A DNA stretch of 64,000 nucleotides from Hymenobacter sp. PAMC 26628 (GTDB lineage Bacteria > Bacteroidota > Bacteroidia > Cytophagales > Hymenobacteraceae): contig NZ_CP014304.1 in assembly GCF_001562275.1 (NCBI RefSeq), forward strand, positions 1,612,001-1,676,000, given 5' to 3'. Positions 18,293-27,047 of this stretch are shown one piece after another. Below the pieces are notes generated by a model. The model was not told the DNA's origin, did not search any database, and saw only the letters and a list, made by a program, of their open reading frames with translations. Both the position numbers and the translations under genes were made by a program. Position 1 is the stretch's first letter. Every line of letters starts with the position of its first letter.

Positions 18293-20275
18293 CTATTTCC
18301 CCAAGGCCAGCCGGGCCCCCAGCATGCTCCAGCGACGGGGCATCTGGGCCCCCAGCAGGTCGGCGTAGCGGGCGTCGAACAGGTTCTGGACTTGGCCCAG
18401 CACCCAGAGGCGGCCGGGCAGCAGCGCCACCTCGAGGCGGACGTTGAACACGGCGTAGGTGGGCGTGAGCACGCTGGGCAGGGCCGTGGTGCTGGCCGGG
18501 TCGGTTTGCTGGGCGGCGCGCTGCTTGAAAACGCCGCTGAACGCAAAGTTGGCCCGGCGGTGGGTCAGGCTCAGGGCCCCCGTGGCGAGGTGGCGCGCCA
18601 CGTTGGAGAGGTACTGCGATTCCACGCCGCTCCGGTTGTCGAGGTTCACGTAGGTGTAGCCCAGGTTGCCGTTGAGGCGCAGGCCGGCCGCGAGTTGCGC
18701 CTGGGCCTGCACCTCGGTTTCCACGCCCTGGGTGGTCACGTCGAACAGGTTTTGGGCGAAGCGGTAGCTGCTGTTGGGGTTGAGGTTGGCGAGGCCGGTG
18801 GCGGCAATTACCTGGGCCCCAGACTGGGCCACGTAGTCAATCAGGTTGCGGCCGTCGCGGTGGAAGTAGGTGGCGCGCACCAGCAGCGCCGGCGTGGGCT
18901 GGTAGTCCAGGCCGCCTTCGTAGTTGAAGGTGCGCTCGGCCGCCAGGTTCGGGTCGCCCACGTTGAAGCCGGCGGGCGTAATGCCCGGCCGCACGTTGGA
19001 ATTGTACTGCTCCGTGAAATTCGCCGCCCGGATGGCCTTGCCCAGGGCCCCGCGCACGGTCAGGTGCTCGCCCAGCTGCTGGCTGGCGTTGAGCTGCGGC
19101 ACCAGCTCGGTGCCGTAGGCCTGGTCGTGGTCGAGGCGCAGGGCCCCCGTCACGTTCAGGCCGGGGGTGGGGGCGAGGGCGGCCACGGCGAAGGCCCCCG
19201 TGTGCCACACGGCGTGGTCGCCGCGGTCGTTGCTCTGCACGGCGCGGCGGTCGGCCTGGCCGCCCAGCGTGGCCCGCAGCTTGGGGCTGATTTGCAGTTG
19301 GTGCTGGCCCTGCACGTTGAGGTAGTGCATGAGGTGGTCGCTGGGCACCGACGTGGGTGTATACACGTAGTAATCCGTGCTGGAGGTGCCCACGATTTGC
19401 AATTCGGTGCGGGCCTTGGTGCTCCACTCGTAGCGCAGTTGGCCCTGGTACCAGTCGCGGGTGAAGGTTTCGCGGGCCCGGTCGCCGAGGTTGGTGGTGT
19501 AGTAGTTCTGGGCGTTGAAGTCGCGCCGGTCGAAGCTGGCGCGGGCGGCGGCGCTAAGCTTTGGGGTGATGTCGTAGGCCCCCGACAGCGAGTAGGTGTT
19601 GAGCTTGACGTCGTTGCGGCCCCCGCCGGGCGCGTCGAGCAGCTGGCCGCTGGCGGTGTTGTTCAGCAGGCCCCCGGCCAGGCGCAGGCCCTTTTCCTGG
19701 CCGTAAAAGCCCAGGTTGGTGCTCTTCAACCCGTACTCGCCCGACTGGAACGTGGCGGCCAGCTGGGTGCCGTCGGGCCGGTGGGTGGCGGCGAAGGTTT
19801 TGGTGACGATGTTGATGAAGCCGCCCACCGCGTCGGGCCCGTACAGGGCCGCGCCGGGGCCCCGCACAATCTCAATCTGCTCAATCTCGGCCGGGCTGAT
19901 GGGCAGGTAGCCCGCAAAATGGCCCGTGAGCGGGTCGTTCAGCCGCATGCCGTCCAGCAGCAGCAGTACCTGCGTGAAGGTCGAGCCGCGCATCGTCACG
20001 TCGGCCTGGGCCCCGAAGCTGCCGCGGCTCTGCACCTCCAGCGCCGGCAGCACGCGCAGCAAATCATCAAGCGAAAGCACCGGGTATTCGTTCAGCCGGC
20101 TGCCGGGGACAACCGTTACGGCCCGGCCCGTTTGGCCCGCCGACTGGCCCAGGCGCGAGCCGTACACCGTCACCTCGCGCAGGGCGCGGGCGCTGTCGGC
20201 CGGGGCCGTCTGGGCCAGGGCGCTGAGGGTGAATAAACTGCCGAGAAGCGTAGCGGTGGCGCGTATAGAAAGCAT
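18293..20275 (-). CDS. TonB-dependent receptor, BtuB/cobalamin-receptor-like
   Basis: This 660-residue protein has a signal peptide ending SALAQ and then a TonB-box-like segment LREVTVYGSR. A plug domain spans about 45-160, with LDDLLRVLPALEVQSRG, VTMRGSTFTQVLLLLDG, IEIVRGPGAALYGPDAVGG and INIVTK. A 22-strand-type barrel follows. It has no N-terminal carboxypeptidase-regulatory domain, so it differs from the two receptors at 6-11.7 kb. The plug wording is of the BtuB/iron-siderophore type, and the actual ligand is not determined. I looked upstream for a cobalamin riboswitch and found none. A TAGCTTTG promoter element lies at 20299-20306. Confidence 0.85.
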   Translation of the reverse strand: MLSIRATATLLGSLFTLSALAQTAPADSARALREVTVYGSRLGQSAGQTGRAVTVVPGSRLNEYPVLSLDDLLRVLPALEVQSRGSFGAQADVTMRGSTFTQVLLLLDGMRLNDPLTGHFAGYLPISPAEIEQIEIVRGPGAALYGPDAVGGFINIVTKTFAATHRPDGTQLAATFQSGEYGLKSTNLGFYGQEKGLRLAGGLLNNTASGQLLDAPGGGRNDVKLNTYSLSGAYDITPKLSAAARASFDRRDFNAQNYYTTNLGDRARETFTRDWYQGQLRYEWSTKARTELQIVGTSSTDYYVYTPTSVPSDHLMHYLNVQGQHQLQISPKLRATLGGQADRRAVQSNDRGDHAVWHTGAFAVAALAPTPGLNVTGALRLDHDQAYGTELVPQLNASQQLGEHLTVRGALGKAIRAANFTEQYNSNVRPGITPAGFNVGDPNLAAERTFNYEGGLDYQPTPALLVRATYFHRDGRNLIDYVAQSGAQVIAATGLANLNPNSSYRFAQNLFDVTTQGVETEVQAQAQLAAGLRLNGNLGYTYVNLDNRSGVESQYLSNVARHLATGALSLTHRRANFAFSGVFKQRAAQQTDPASTTALPSVLTPTYAVFNVRLEVALLPGRLWVLGQVQNLFDARYADLLGAQMPRRWSMLGARLALGK

Positions 20276-20298
20276 GGTTGGGCGTGAGATTACGGCCG

Positions 20299-20306
20299 CA
20301 AAGCTA
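20299..20306 (-). promoter_or_regulatory. Bacteroidota -7-like promoter element TAGCTTTG
   Basis: On the minus strand this reads TAGCTTTG, an exact TAnnTTTG match. It lies 24 bp upstream of the receptor ATG at 20275, so the 5' leader would be under 20 nt. No room exists for a cobalamin-type riboswitch in such a transcript. Confidence 0.45.
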
Positions 20307-20441
20307 GGGACCCCGGGTTCGCTGGGCCCTCCGCTGGGCCCTCCTTTGGGCCCCGGCTGCCCGCGCCGCGAAGAGGCTGCGTATAAGCCCTGCCCAAAAT
20401 CCGGCCATCAACCCCTGGCCGCTTCGCCCCCTGCTGCTTCC

Positions 20442-21620
20442 ATGACCCAATTCGCCCAATTCAACGGCACCATCGGCCCCGCCAACCTGCTCGGCCAGGT
20501 GCGCAACACGGCCCCTTTTCTGTTCGACCCCGCGTTCGGCTTTCCCGGGCCCAGAGCCCGGGGCCGGCTCATCGACCTGGGCGGGCACCCCTACGGCTGG
20601 CTCGACATCCTACGGGCGGCCGACGCGCTGCCCGCCACGCCCGCGCCCACGGCCGAGGAGCTTGAAGACTACTTCGCGCTCTGCCTGGCCGCCCACCACG
20701 CCACGGTGGCCACGTTCGTGCCCACCGACGTGGACGGCAAAATCCGCGGGGGCCTCTGGCAGGAGCGCCTGCCCGCCGCCAGCCGGCGGCGCATGTTCGC
20801 CCTCGTGCGCCACGCGCAAACCTGGGACCTCGCGCGCATCTCCACCCGCACCACGGCGCTGGCCGGCGTGGGGCCCGTCAGCGGGCACGACGGCGAGCTG
20901 CTGGGGGTGCTGGCCGGGGCGCTGGGCGCGTTCGTGCGGCACGACGACGCCGAATACGCCCGGCTCGCCGCCGAAACCATCGACGCGGAGCTGCGGCGCG
21001 AAGTCCACGAATTCGACTTCGCGCGGCAGCGGCCCGGCCAGGAAATCGACGTGCTGAAGCTGGCCATGAGCCTGACCCACAACTGCGGCGACACGGACCA
21101 GGGCCTCGCGTCCTGGGCCCCGGGCCCGGCGTATGAGCCCTACCGAGCCCGCTTTGGCCGCCTCGCGCACGACAACGCCGCGCCCTACGGCGGCGCGTTT
21201 CAGGTGGCGGCGCGGCTCTACAAAAACCTGCTCGCGGCCGAGGGCCACCGGCACTACCCGTTGCGCGAGGTGCGCTGCCTGCGCCGCTCGCCGGATTTCC
21301 TGCTGCCGCTGGGCCCCTTTCTTGATGCTTGGGGGGCGTTGATTGCCACCCACCCGGCCCTGGCCCCGGAGGAGCGGGCGGAAGTGCTGGCCGCGCTGCT
21401 GGCCGGCTGCAAAAAAATCCGCGGGCAGGTGGGCTACTACCGCGCCGTCAGTGGCTTCGCGCACGGCGCGGGGGGGCTGGAAAAATTCGCCCCCCTGCTG
21501 CCCGCAGCGGCCCGGCAGGAACTGAAAGACCCGGAAGTGAAGCGGCAGGTCGGCGTTTCCCGGGCTTCGTTCGAGGCCGGTATGCGCAAGCGGGCGCGGC
21601 AGGTGCTGGCGGGCGGGTAG
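20442..21620 (+). CDS. Protein of unknown function (392 aa), conserved-looking
   Basis: The ATG at 20442 opens a 392-residue soluble protein without signal peptide or membrane segment. It is rich in His, Asp and Arg. Distinctive segments are AAHHATVATFVPTDVDGKIRG broken at residue 20, GPVSGHDGELLGVLAG, SLTHNCGDTDQGLASW and GQVGYYRAVSGFAHG. The repeated His/Asp/Cys positions suggest a metal site or hydrolytic function, but this is inference only. I do not recognise the family. The next gene (M1 peptidase) is co-directional 95 bp downstream. Codon use matches its neighbours, so recent transfer is unlikely. Confidence 0.7.
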   Translation: MTQFAQFNGTIGPANLLGQVRNTAPFLFDPAFGFPGPRARGRLIDLGGHPYGWLDILRAADALPATPAPTAEELEDYFALCLAAHHATVATFVPTDVDGKIRGGLWQERLPAASRRRMFALVRHAQTWDLARISTRTTALAGVGPVSGHDGELLGVLAGALGAFVRHDDAEYARLAAETIDAELRREVHEFDFARQRPGQEIDVLKLAMSLTHNCGDTDQGLASWAPGPAYEPYRARFGRLAHDNAAPYGGAFQVAARLYKNLLAAEGHRHYPLREVRCLRRSPDFLLPLGPFLDAWGALIATHPALAPEERAEVLAALLAGCKKIRGQVGYYRAVSGFAHGAGGLEKFAPLLPAAARQELKDPEVKRQVGVSRASFEAGMRKRARQVLAGG

Positions 21621-21715
21621 CCCGCCCGGCCGCGGCTCCGGGGGCCCCCGCCGCGCAACGGCCGGCCCGAATCCTGCATCTTTGGGCCCTGACTCCCTAC
21701 CCCCGCTTCCCCCTT

Positions 21716-24241
21716 ATGAAATACGCTTCCACGCTGGGCCTGTTGGGCCTGCTGGCCGGCCCCGCCCTGGGCCAAACGCCCACCCCGCCGCCGGCCCCAC
21801 CCGCCCCGCCGCTGCCCCTGCGCGACGCCGCCCCCGACCCCGTGGGGCCCTACCGCGCCTCGGCCACTAAGATTAACGACCTGGTGCACACCAAGCTGGC
21901 CGTGAAATTTGACTACGCCAAGCGCTACCTCTACGGCCAGGCGTGGGTCACGCTCAAGCCCCACGGCTACGCTACCGACTCGCTGCGGCTCGACGCCAAA
22001 GGCATGGACATCAAGGCCGTGGCCCTGATGAGCGGCACCCAGCAAACGCCGCTCAAGTTCACCTACACCGACCAGAACAACCTCTACATCAGCCTGGGCC
22101 GCAGCTTCAAGCCCGGCGAGGCCTACACCGTGTACCTCGACTACATAGCCAAGCCCAACGAGCTGAAGGTGAAGGGCTCGGCTGCCATCACCGACGCCAA
22201 GGGCCTGTACTTCATCAACCCCGACAGCACGACCAAGGGCAAACCGGTGCAAGTCTGGACGCAGGGCGAGACGGAAGGCTCGTCGGCCTGGTTCCCGACC
22301 ATCGACCGGCCCAACCAGAAGTCGACCGAGGAAATTGCCATGACCGTGCCCAGTAAGTACGTGACGCTCAGCAACGGCCAGCTGGTGAGCCAAACGCCCG
22401 CGGGCCCTGGCCTGCGCACCGACACCTGGAAAATGGATATGCCCCACGCGCCTTACCTGTTCATGATGGCGGTGGGCGACTTCAAAATCTACAAAGACAC
22501 CTGGCGCGGCAAGGAGGTGAACTATTACCTCGAACCCAAGTACGCACCCTTCGCCAAGCAGATTTTCGGGAACACGCCCGACATGCTGGAGTTTTTCTCG
22601 ACCCGCCTGGGCGTGGAGTTTCCGTGGAACAAGTACGCCCAAATTGTGTGCCGCGACTACGTGAGCGGGGCCATGGAAAACACCACCGCTACGCTGCACG
22701 GCGAGCAGGTGCAAATGACCGACCGCGAACTCATTGACCGCGAGTACCAGGAAGAATCGGTGATTGCCCACGAGCTGTTTCACCAGTGGTTTGGCGACTA
22801 CGTTACCTGCGAAAGCTGGAGCAACCTGACCGTGAACGAGTCGATGGCCGACTTTTCGGAGGGACTCTACGCCGAGCACAAGTACGGCCGCGAGGCCGCC
22901 GACTACCACAACTACACCAACCTGCGCCGCTACCTGGCCAACCCCGCCGACGCGGCTAAGGACCTCGTGCGCTTCCACTACGGCGACAAGGAGGAGATGT
23001 TTGACCTGGTGACCTACCAGAAGGGCGGGGCCGTGGTGGACATGCTGCGCACTTACCTCGGCGACGACGTATTCTTTGCCGGCTTGCAGAAATACCTGAA
23101 GGACAACGCCCTGGGCAACGGTGAGGCCCACCAGATGCGCCTGGCCATGGAAGCCGTGTCGGGCCAGGACCTGAACTGGTTCTACAACCAGTGGTACTTC
23201 GGGGCCGGCCACCCGGTCGTCACCATCGACTACGCCTGGGACGCGGCCCGCAAAACGGAGCTGGTCACCGTGAAGCAAACCCAGGACGGGGCCCCGTTCC
23301 GCCTGCCGTTCGCCATCGACTACTACGTGAACGGCAAGGCCCAGCGCCAGCGCGTGCTGATGACGCAGGCCAGCCAGACGTTTGAAATGCCTTTGGCCGC
23401 CCAGCCCGCCCTGGTGAACGTGGACGCCGAGAAGAAGCTCGTGTGGCTGAAGAAGGACAACAAGCCGTTCAGCGCCTTCGCCTACCAGTACGCCCACGCC
23501 CCCCTGTACGTGGACCGCCGCGAGGCCGTGGCCGCTGCCAAAGACGCCCAGGCCCAGGAGCCCGCCGCCCGCGCCCTGTTGCTGGCCGCCCTCAACGATA
23601 AGTTTTACAACCTGCGCCGGGCCGCCGTGCAAAGCCTGGATTTGGAAAACAAAGCCGTGGCCAAGGCCGCCGCGCCTGCCCTGCGCAAGCTGCTGGCCAC
23701 CGAAAAAGACCCCAACGTGCAGCTGGAAATCCTGGGGGCCCTGGGCCACCTGAAGGAAAAGCGCGACGCGGCCACGTTTACTAAGTACTTGGCCGAGAGC
23801 CGCTCGTACGGCGTGCAGGGCGCGGCGCTGCAAGGCCTGGCCGAAGTAGCGCCTCAGCAGGCCCTGGCCAAAGCCCAAGCCCTGGAAAACGACGACCACG
23901 CCGCCCTCGTCCGGGCCGTGGCCACTACCTACGCCGTGGCCGGGGGCCCCGCTCAGTGGCCCTTCATCCGCGACAAATTCGACGCGGCCCCCATTTCGGG
24001 CAAGGCCAGCTTGCTGGAAGGCATGGCCGCCATGCTGCCCCGCCTGAGCGACCCCAAGCTGTTCGCCGAAGACGTGGACCGCCTCAAGGCCATTGGCATT
24101 CAGTACAAGTCGCAGGGGGCCGACCAGGCCATCATCGGCCTGCTGCAAAGCGAGCCCGTCCAGAAGTCAGCCAGCGCCGGCGTGTCCGAAAACCGCCAGA
24201 CGCTGGAACGCGCTGTGCAGGAAATTCAGCAGGCCAAATAG
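21716..24241 (+). CDS. M1 family metallo-aminopeptidase, secreted, with HEAT-like C-terminus
   Basis: This 841-residue protein has a signal peptide (about 1-20, ending PALGQ) and then a Pro-rich linker. The M1 N-terminal beta domain is followed by the catalytic thermolysin-like domain. The aminopeptidase exopeptidase motif is GAMEN (318-322). The zinc site is HELFH (352-356) with the distal ligand E375 in NLTVNE, the spacing of the family. The last ~180 residues form helical repeats of HEAT type (AVQSLDLENKAVAKAAAPAL-like). It should trim N-terminal residues from peptides in the periplasm. The ATG at 21716 is chosen for the signal peptide. CATCTTTG about 40 bp upstream is a near match to a -7 promoter element. 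Confidence 0.93.
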   Translation: MKYASTLGLLGLLAGPALGQTPTPPPAPPAPPLPLRDAAPDPVGPYRASATKINDLVHTKLAVKFDYAKRYLYGQAWVTLKPHGYATDSLRLDAKGMDIKAVALMSGTQQTPLKFTYTDQNNLYISLGRSFKPGEAYTVYLDYIAKPNELKVKGSAAITDAKGLYFINPDSTTKGKPVQVWTQGETEGSSAWFPTIDRPNQKSTEEIAMTVPSKYVTLSNGQLVSQTPAGPGLRTDTWKMDMPHAPYLFMMAVGDFKIYKDTWRGKEVNYYLEPKYAPFAKQIFGNTPDMLEFFSTRLGVEFPWNKYAQIVCRDYVSGAMENTTATLHGEQVQMTDRELIDREYQEESVIAHELFHQWFGDYVTCESWSNLTVNESMADFSEGLYAEHKYGREAADYHNYTNLRRYLANPADAAKDLVRFHYGDKEEMFDLVTYQKGGAVVDMLRTYLGDDVFFAGLQKYLKDNALGNGEAHQMRLAMEAVSGQDLNWFYNQWYFGAGHPVVTIDYAWDAARKTELVTVKQTQDGAPFRLPFAIDYYVNGKAQRQRVLMTQASQTFEMPLAAQPALVNVDAEKKLVWLKKDNKPFSAFAYQYAHAPLYVDRREAVAAAKDAQAQEPAARALLLAALNDKFYNLRRAAVQSLDLENKAVAKAAAPALRKLLATEKDPNVQLEILGALGHLKEKRDAATFTKYLAESRSYGVQGAALQGLAEVAPQQALAKAQALENDDHAALVRAVATTYAVAGGPAQWPFIRDKFDAAPISGKASLLEGMAAMLPRLSDPKLFAEDVDRLKAIGIQYKSQGADQAIIGLLQSEPVQKSASAGVSENRQTLERAVQEIQQAK

Positions 24242-24268
24242 GGCCCCGCCGCACGGCAAAAGCCGGTA

Positions 24269-24310
24269 CGAAAAAGGGACCACTGGCCGCGGCCGGTGGT
24301 CCCTTTTTCG
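24269..24310. terminator. Bidirectional intrinsic terminator
   Basis: CGAAAAAGGGACCAC at 24269-24283 pairs perfectly with GTGGTCCCTTTTTCG at 24296-24310 around a GC-rich palindromic loop. It lies between the convergent stops at 24241 and 24334, with A/T runs suiting both directions. Confidence 0.9.
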
Positions 24311-24333
24311 TGGAGCCGAAGCGCCCGGCGCGG

Positions 24334-25074
24334 CTAGGTAGCTTGGCCCTGCGCCACAGATTCGGCTTCCGCTTGGGCCAGCTCGGTGGGGTTGTGCTGG
24401 GGGCCCCCGTAAGCATTGGCGTCGTCTTGGCTTTGGGGCAACGCTTCGGTTGCGTAGATGTGCTCCATATCGGTCATTACGTCCTCGCCGTCCACTTCCA
24501 AGTCCTTCAGCACACCGTCGGCGATGTCGTATACCAAGCCGTGCAGGCGGGGCGGGTTGTCGCCGCGCATGGCATTCTGGATAATGTTGGTTTTGGCCAG
24601 GTTGCGCACCTGCTCAATCACGTTCAACTCCACCAGCCGGCGCAGGCGCTCGGTTTCGTCCGTGACGCGTAAGTACTCGGTTTCGTGCAGCCGGATCACG
24701 TCGCGGATGTTCACCAGCCAGTTGTCGATCAGGCCGTACTGCTTGTTGGCGGCCGCCGCGGCCACGCCGCCGCAGCCGTAATGGCCCACCACCAAAATGT
24801 CTTGCACGCCGAGCACTTCCACGGCGTATTGCAGCACGCTCAGCAGGTTCATGTCGGAATGCACCACCAGGTTAGCGATGTTGCGGTGCACGAACATTTC
24901 GCCGGGGCCCGTGCCCGTGATGCCCGAAGCGGGTACGCGCGAGTCAGAACAGCCAATGAACAAGTATTTGGGCTTCTGGCCGTTGGCCAGGCGCTGGAAA
25001 AATTCGGGGTCTTCCGCGTTGCGGCTCGACACCCACTTTTTGTTGTTTTCGAGAATTTCGCTGATGCCAGCCAT
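24334..25074 (-). CDS. can: Beta-class carbonic anhydrase
   Basis: This 246-residue cytoplasmic protein opens with ISEILENNKKWVS. The zinc ligands and catalytic dyad of the class are in place: C42, D44 and R46 in GCSDSRVP, H98 and C101 in VGHYGCGG. It interconverts CO2 and bicarbonate. A Glu/Ala-rich tail beyond about residue 215 extends it past the usual ~220 residues. It lies 180 bp downstream of a SulP transporter gene on the same strand, and the pair probably supplies and equilibrates bicarbonate. Confidence 0.95.
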   Translation of the reverse strand: MAGISEILENNKKWVSSRNAEDPEFFQRLANGQKPKYLFIGCSDSRVPASGITGTGPGEMFVHRNIANLVVHSDMNLLSVLQYAVEVLGVQDILVVGHYGCGGVAAAAANKQYGLIDNWLVNIRDVIRLHETEYLRVTDETERLRRLVELNVIEQVRNLAKTNIIQNAMRGDNPPRLHGLVYDIADGVLKDLEVDGEDVMTDMEHIYATEALPQSQDDANAYGGPQHNPTELAQAEAESVAQGQAT

Positions 25075-25254
25075 AAAAAAAGGTATTGACGAAAAACCAA
25101 CCAGTGGGGCCCCCGCCGCCCCAACAGAGCAGCGGGCCGGGGCCCCACCGGCCGGCTTTCCGGTGAAGGAGGGGGCTGCGTACCGCGGCGCCCCGCCGAA
25201 GGTAAAGCGGAAATGCCCGCCGGAAAAAGATTGCGTGAAATGGCCCTTGGGCCC

Positions 25255-26910
25255 CTAGTGCCCGGCCAGCGCTACGCGGCGGATGCCGCGCAGCTCCAGC
25301 TCGATGCCGCGCGCCGGGGCCGCCTGCCGGAAGGCCTCGATGGCTTCCAGCACGTCGTGGTCGATGACGTCGGAGCGGGTGCCGTCGAGCACCACGCGGC
25401 TGCCGGTGGGCAACTGCTCCAGCGTCGTCACGATGCTGGCCTTGTTGAGGAACGAGACGTGCTCGGGCAGGCGCAGGTGCAGCGGGGCGGCCCCTTCGCC
25501 GTCGGCTGGGTCGTCGCCGCTGGTGGCCGGGTCGCGCCGCAGGTAGGAGCCGGCCTTGGCGTTGTCTTTCAGGATGAAGAAGAAGCCGATAACCAGCCCG
25601 ATGCTCACGCCCTTGAGCAAATCGGTGAAGAGCACGGCCGCGATGGTGATGATGAACGGCCCAAACTGCGCCCAGCCCAGGCGCCACTGCGTGCGGTACA
25701 GGGCCGGCTTGGTCAGCTTGAAGCCCACCAGCAGCAGCACTGCCGCCAGCGCCGCCAGCGGAATCAGGTTGAGGATCGAGCCCAGAAACAACAAGCTCAC
25801 CAGCAGCAGGATGCCGTGGATAAAGGCCGACACCTTGCTTTGGGCGCCGGCCGCGATGTTGGCGGATGAGCGCACGATAACCGCCGTGAGGGGCAGCCCG
25901 CCCAGCAGGCCGCTCACCAGGTTGCCGGCCCCCTGGGCCATCAGCTCGCGGTTGGTGGGGGTGTGGCGCTTCTGGGGGTCGAGGTTGTCCACGGCCTCCA
26001 CGCTGAGCAGCGTTTCGAGCGAGGCCACGACGGCGATGGTGAAGGCCACGCCGTAGGTCGCGGGGTTGCGCAGGGCGTTGAAGTCGGGAAAGGTCATCAC
26101 GCTTGCCAGCTGGCCGAGCGACGAAAGCACTGGCAGCTTCACCAGGTGCTCGGGGCGCACCTGCCAGGCCGGGGCCACCGCGCGCAGCAGCTGGTTGAGG
26201 CCCACGGCCACCAGCACCGCCACCAGGGCCCCCGGCACCAGCCGCGCCCAGGGCTGCCGGCGCACGGGGGCCGTATCCCAGAGCAGCAGCAGTGCCAGCG
26301 ACACCGCGCCCACTACCACCGAGCCGGGGCTCAGCCCCTTGGCCGCCGCGGCAATGGACGAGAAGGTGTTCAGGCCATTAAACTGCAAAAAGTCCATGTC
26401 CTCAAAGTAGTCCGTGTCGGCCCCGAGGAAGTGGGGGATCTGCTTCATAATCAAAATGATGCCGATGGCCGCCAGCATGCCCCGGATAACGGCCGCCGGA
26501 AAGTACAGCGCGATGATGCCCGCCCGGGCCGCGCCCAGCAGCAGCTGAATAACGCCCGCCACGACCGTCGCCGCCAGCACGGCCTGCCACGAGCCCAGCG
26601 TCGCAATGGCCGACAGCATAATCACCGTGAGGCCCGCCGCCGGCCCGCTCACGCTCACCGCCGAGCCGCTGAGCACGCTCACCAGCAGCCCGCCCACAAT
26701 GCCCGACACCAGGCCCGCCAGCAGCGGGGCCCCGGAGGCCAGCGAAATGCCCAGGCACAGCGGCAGCGCCACCAGAAACACCACCAACCCGGCCGGCGCA
26801 TCTTGCCCCAGGGTGCCGAACAGCGACGGCTTAGCGACGGGCGGCGTGGGGCCCCCGGCGGGGGTAATGGGGGTGCCGGTGCGGGCCGGCGACGAAACAA
26901 CTTGCGACAT
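25255..26910 (-). CDS. SulP family anion transporter with C-terminal STAS domain (probable bicarbonate or sulfate)
   Basis: This 551-residue inner-membrane protein has a Pro/Thr-rich cytoplasmic N-tail and then about 12-14 hydrophobic segments of SulP type. Typical wording includes DAPAGLVVFLVALPLCLGIS, SGPAAGLTV and LMAQGAGNLVSGLLGGLP. The C-terminal ~100 residues are a STAS-like domain (LRLPEHVSFLNKASI, RVVLDGTRSDVIDHDVLE). SulP proteins move sulfate, bicarbonate or other anions. The carbonic anhydrase gene that follows on the same strand favours bicarbonate, a pairing known from SulP-carbonic anhydrase operons and fusions. A histidine kinase/response regulator pair lies directly upstream and may control it (inference). 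Confidence 0.9.
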   Translation of the reverse strand: MSQVVSSPARTGTPITPAGGPTPPVAKPSLFGTLGQDAPAGLVVFLVALPLCLGISLASGAPLLAGLVSGIVGGLLVSVLSGSAVSVSGPAAGLTVIMLSAIATLGSWQAVLAATVVAGVIQLLLGAARAGIIALYFPAAVIRGMLAAIGIILIMKQIPHFLGADTDYFEDMDFLQFNGLNTFSSIAAAAKGLSPGSVVVGAVSLALLLLWDTAPVRRQPWARLVPGALVAVLVAVGLNQLLRAVAPAWQVRPEHLVKLPVLSSLGQLASVMTFPDFNALRNPATYGVAFTIAVVASLETLLSVEAVDNLDPQKRHTPTNRELMAQGAGNLVSGLLGGLPLTAVIVRSSANIAAGAQSKVSAFIHGILLLVSLLFLGSILNLIPLAALAAVLLLVGFKLTKPALYRTQWRLGWAQFGPFIITIAAVLFTDLLKGVSIGLVIGFFFILKDNAKAGSYLRRDPATSGDDPADGEGAAPLHLRLPEHVSFLNKASIVTTLEQLPTGSRVVLDGTRSDVIDHDVLEAIEAFRQAAPARGIELELRGIRRVALAGH

Positions 26911-27047
26911 GTGCTTGCGGAAGCGCCGCCAGCTGCTCGAAAAACAAGGGGTTGCCGAGCGCGGGCAAAACTCACCACAAGAGTACGGGGGGGCTATTAA
27001 GACCGGGTTAAAGCCACGTTAAAAGGAAATTAAAAGCAGAAAAAGGG

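Noticed and set aside
18245-20236. Plus-strand frame of about 660 codons antisense to the BtuB-like receptor
   Set aside because: The sequence is low-complexity Gly/Val/His, with no start context or motif; the minus-strand receptor is clear.
20276-20441. Cobalamin riboswitch before the BtuB-like receptor
   Set aside because: The promoter element at 20299-20306 leaves a leader under 20 nt and no B12-box-like sequence is visible in the 165-bp gap.
21437-24148. Minus-strand frame of about 900 codons antisense to the M1 peptidase
   Set aside because: The M1 gene has a signal peptide, GAMEN and HExxH-E zinc site; the antisense translation is compositionally odd (Val/His/Gly-rich) and has no motifs.
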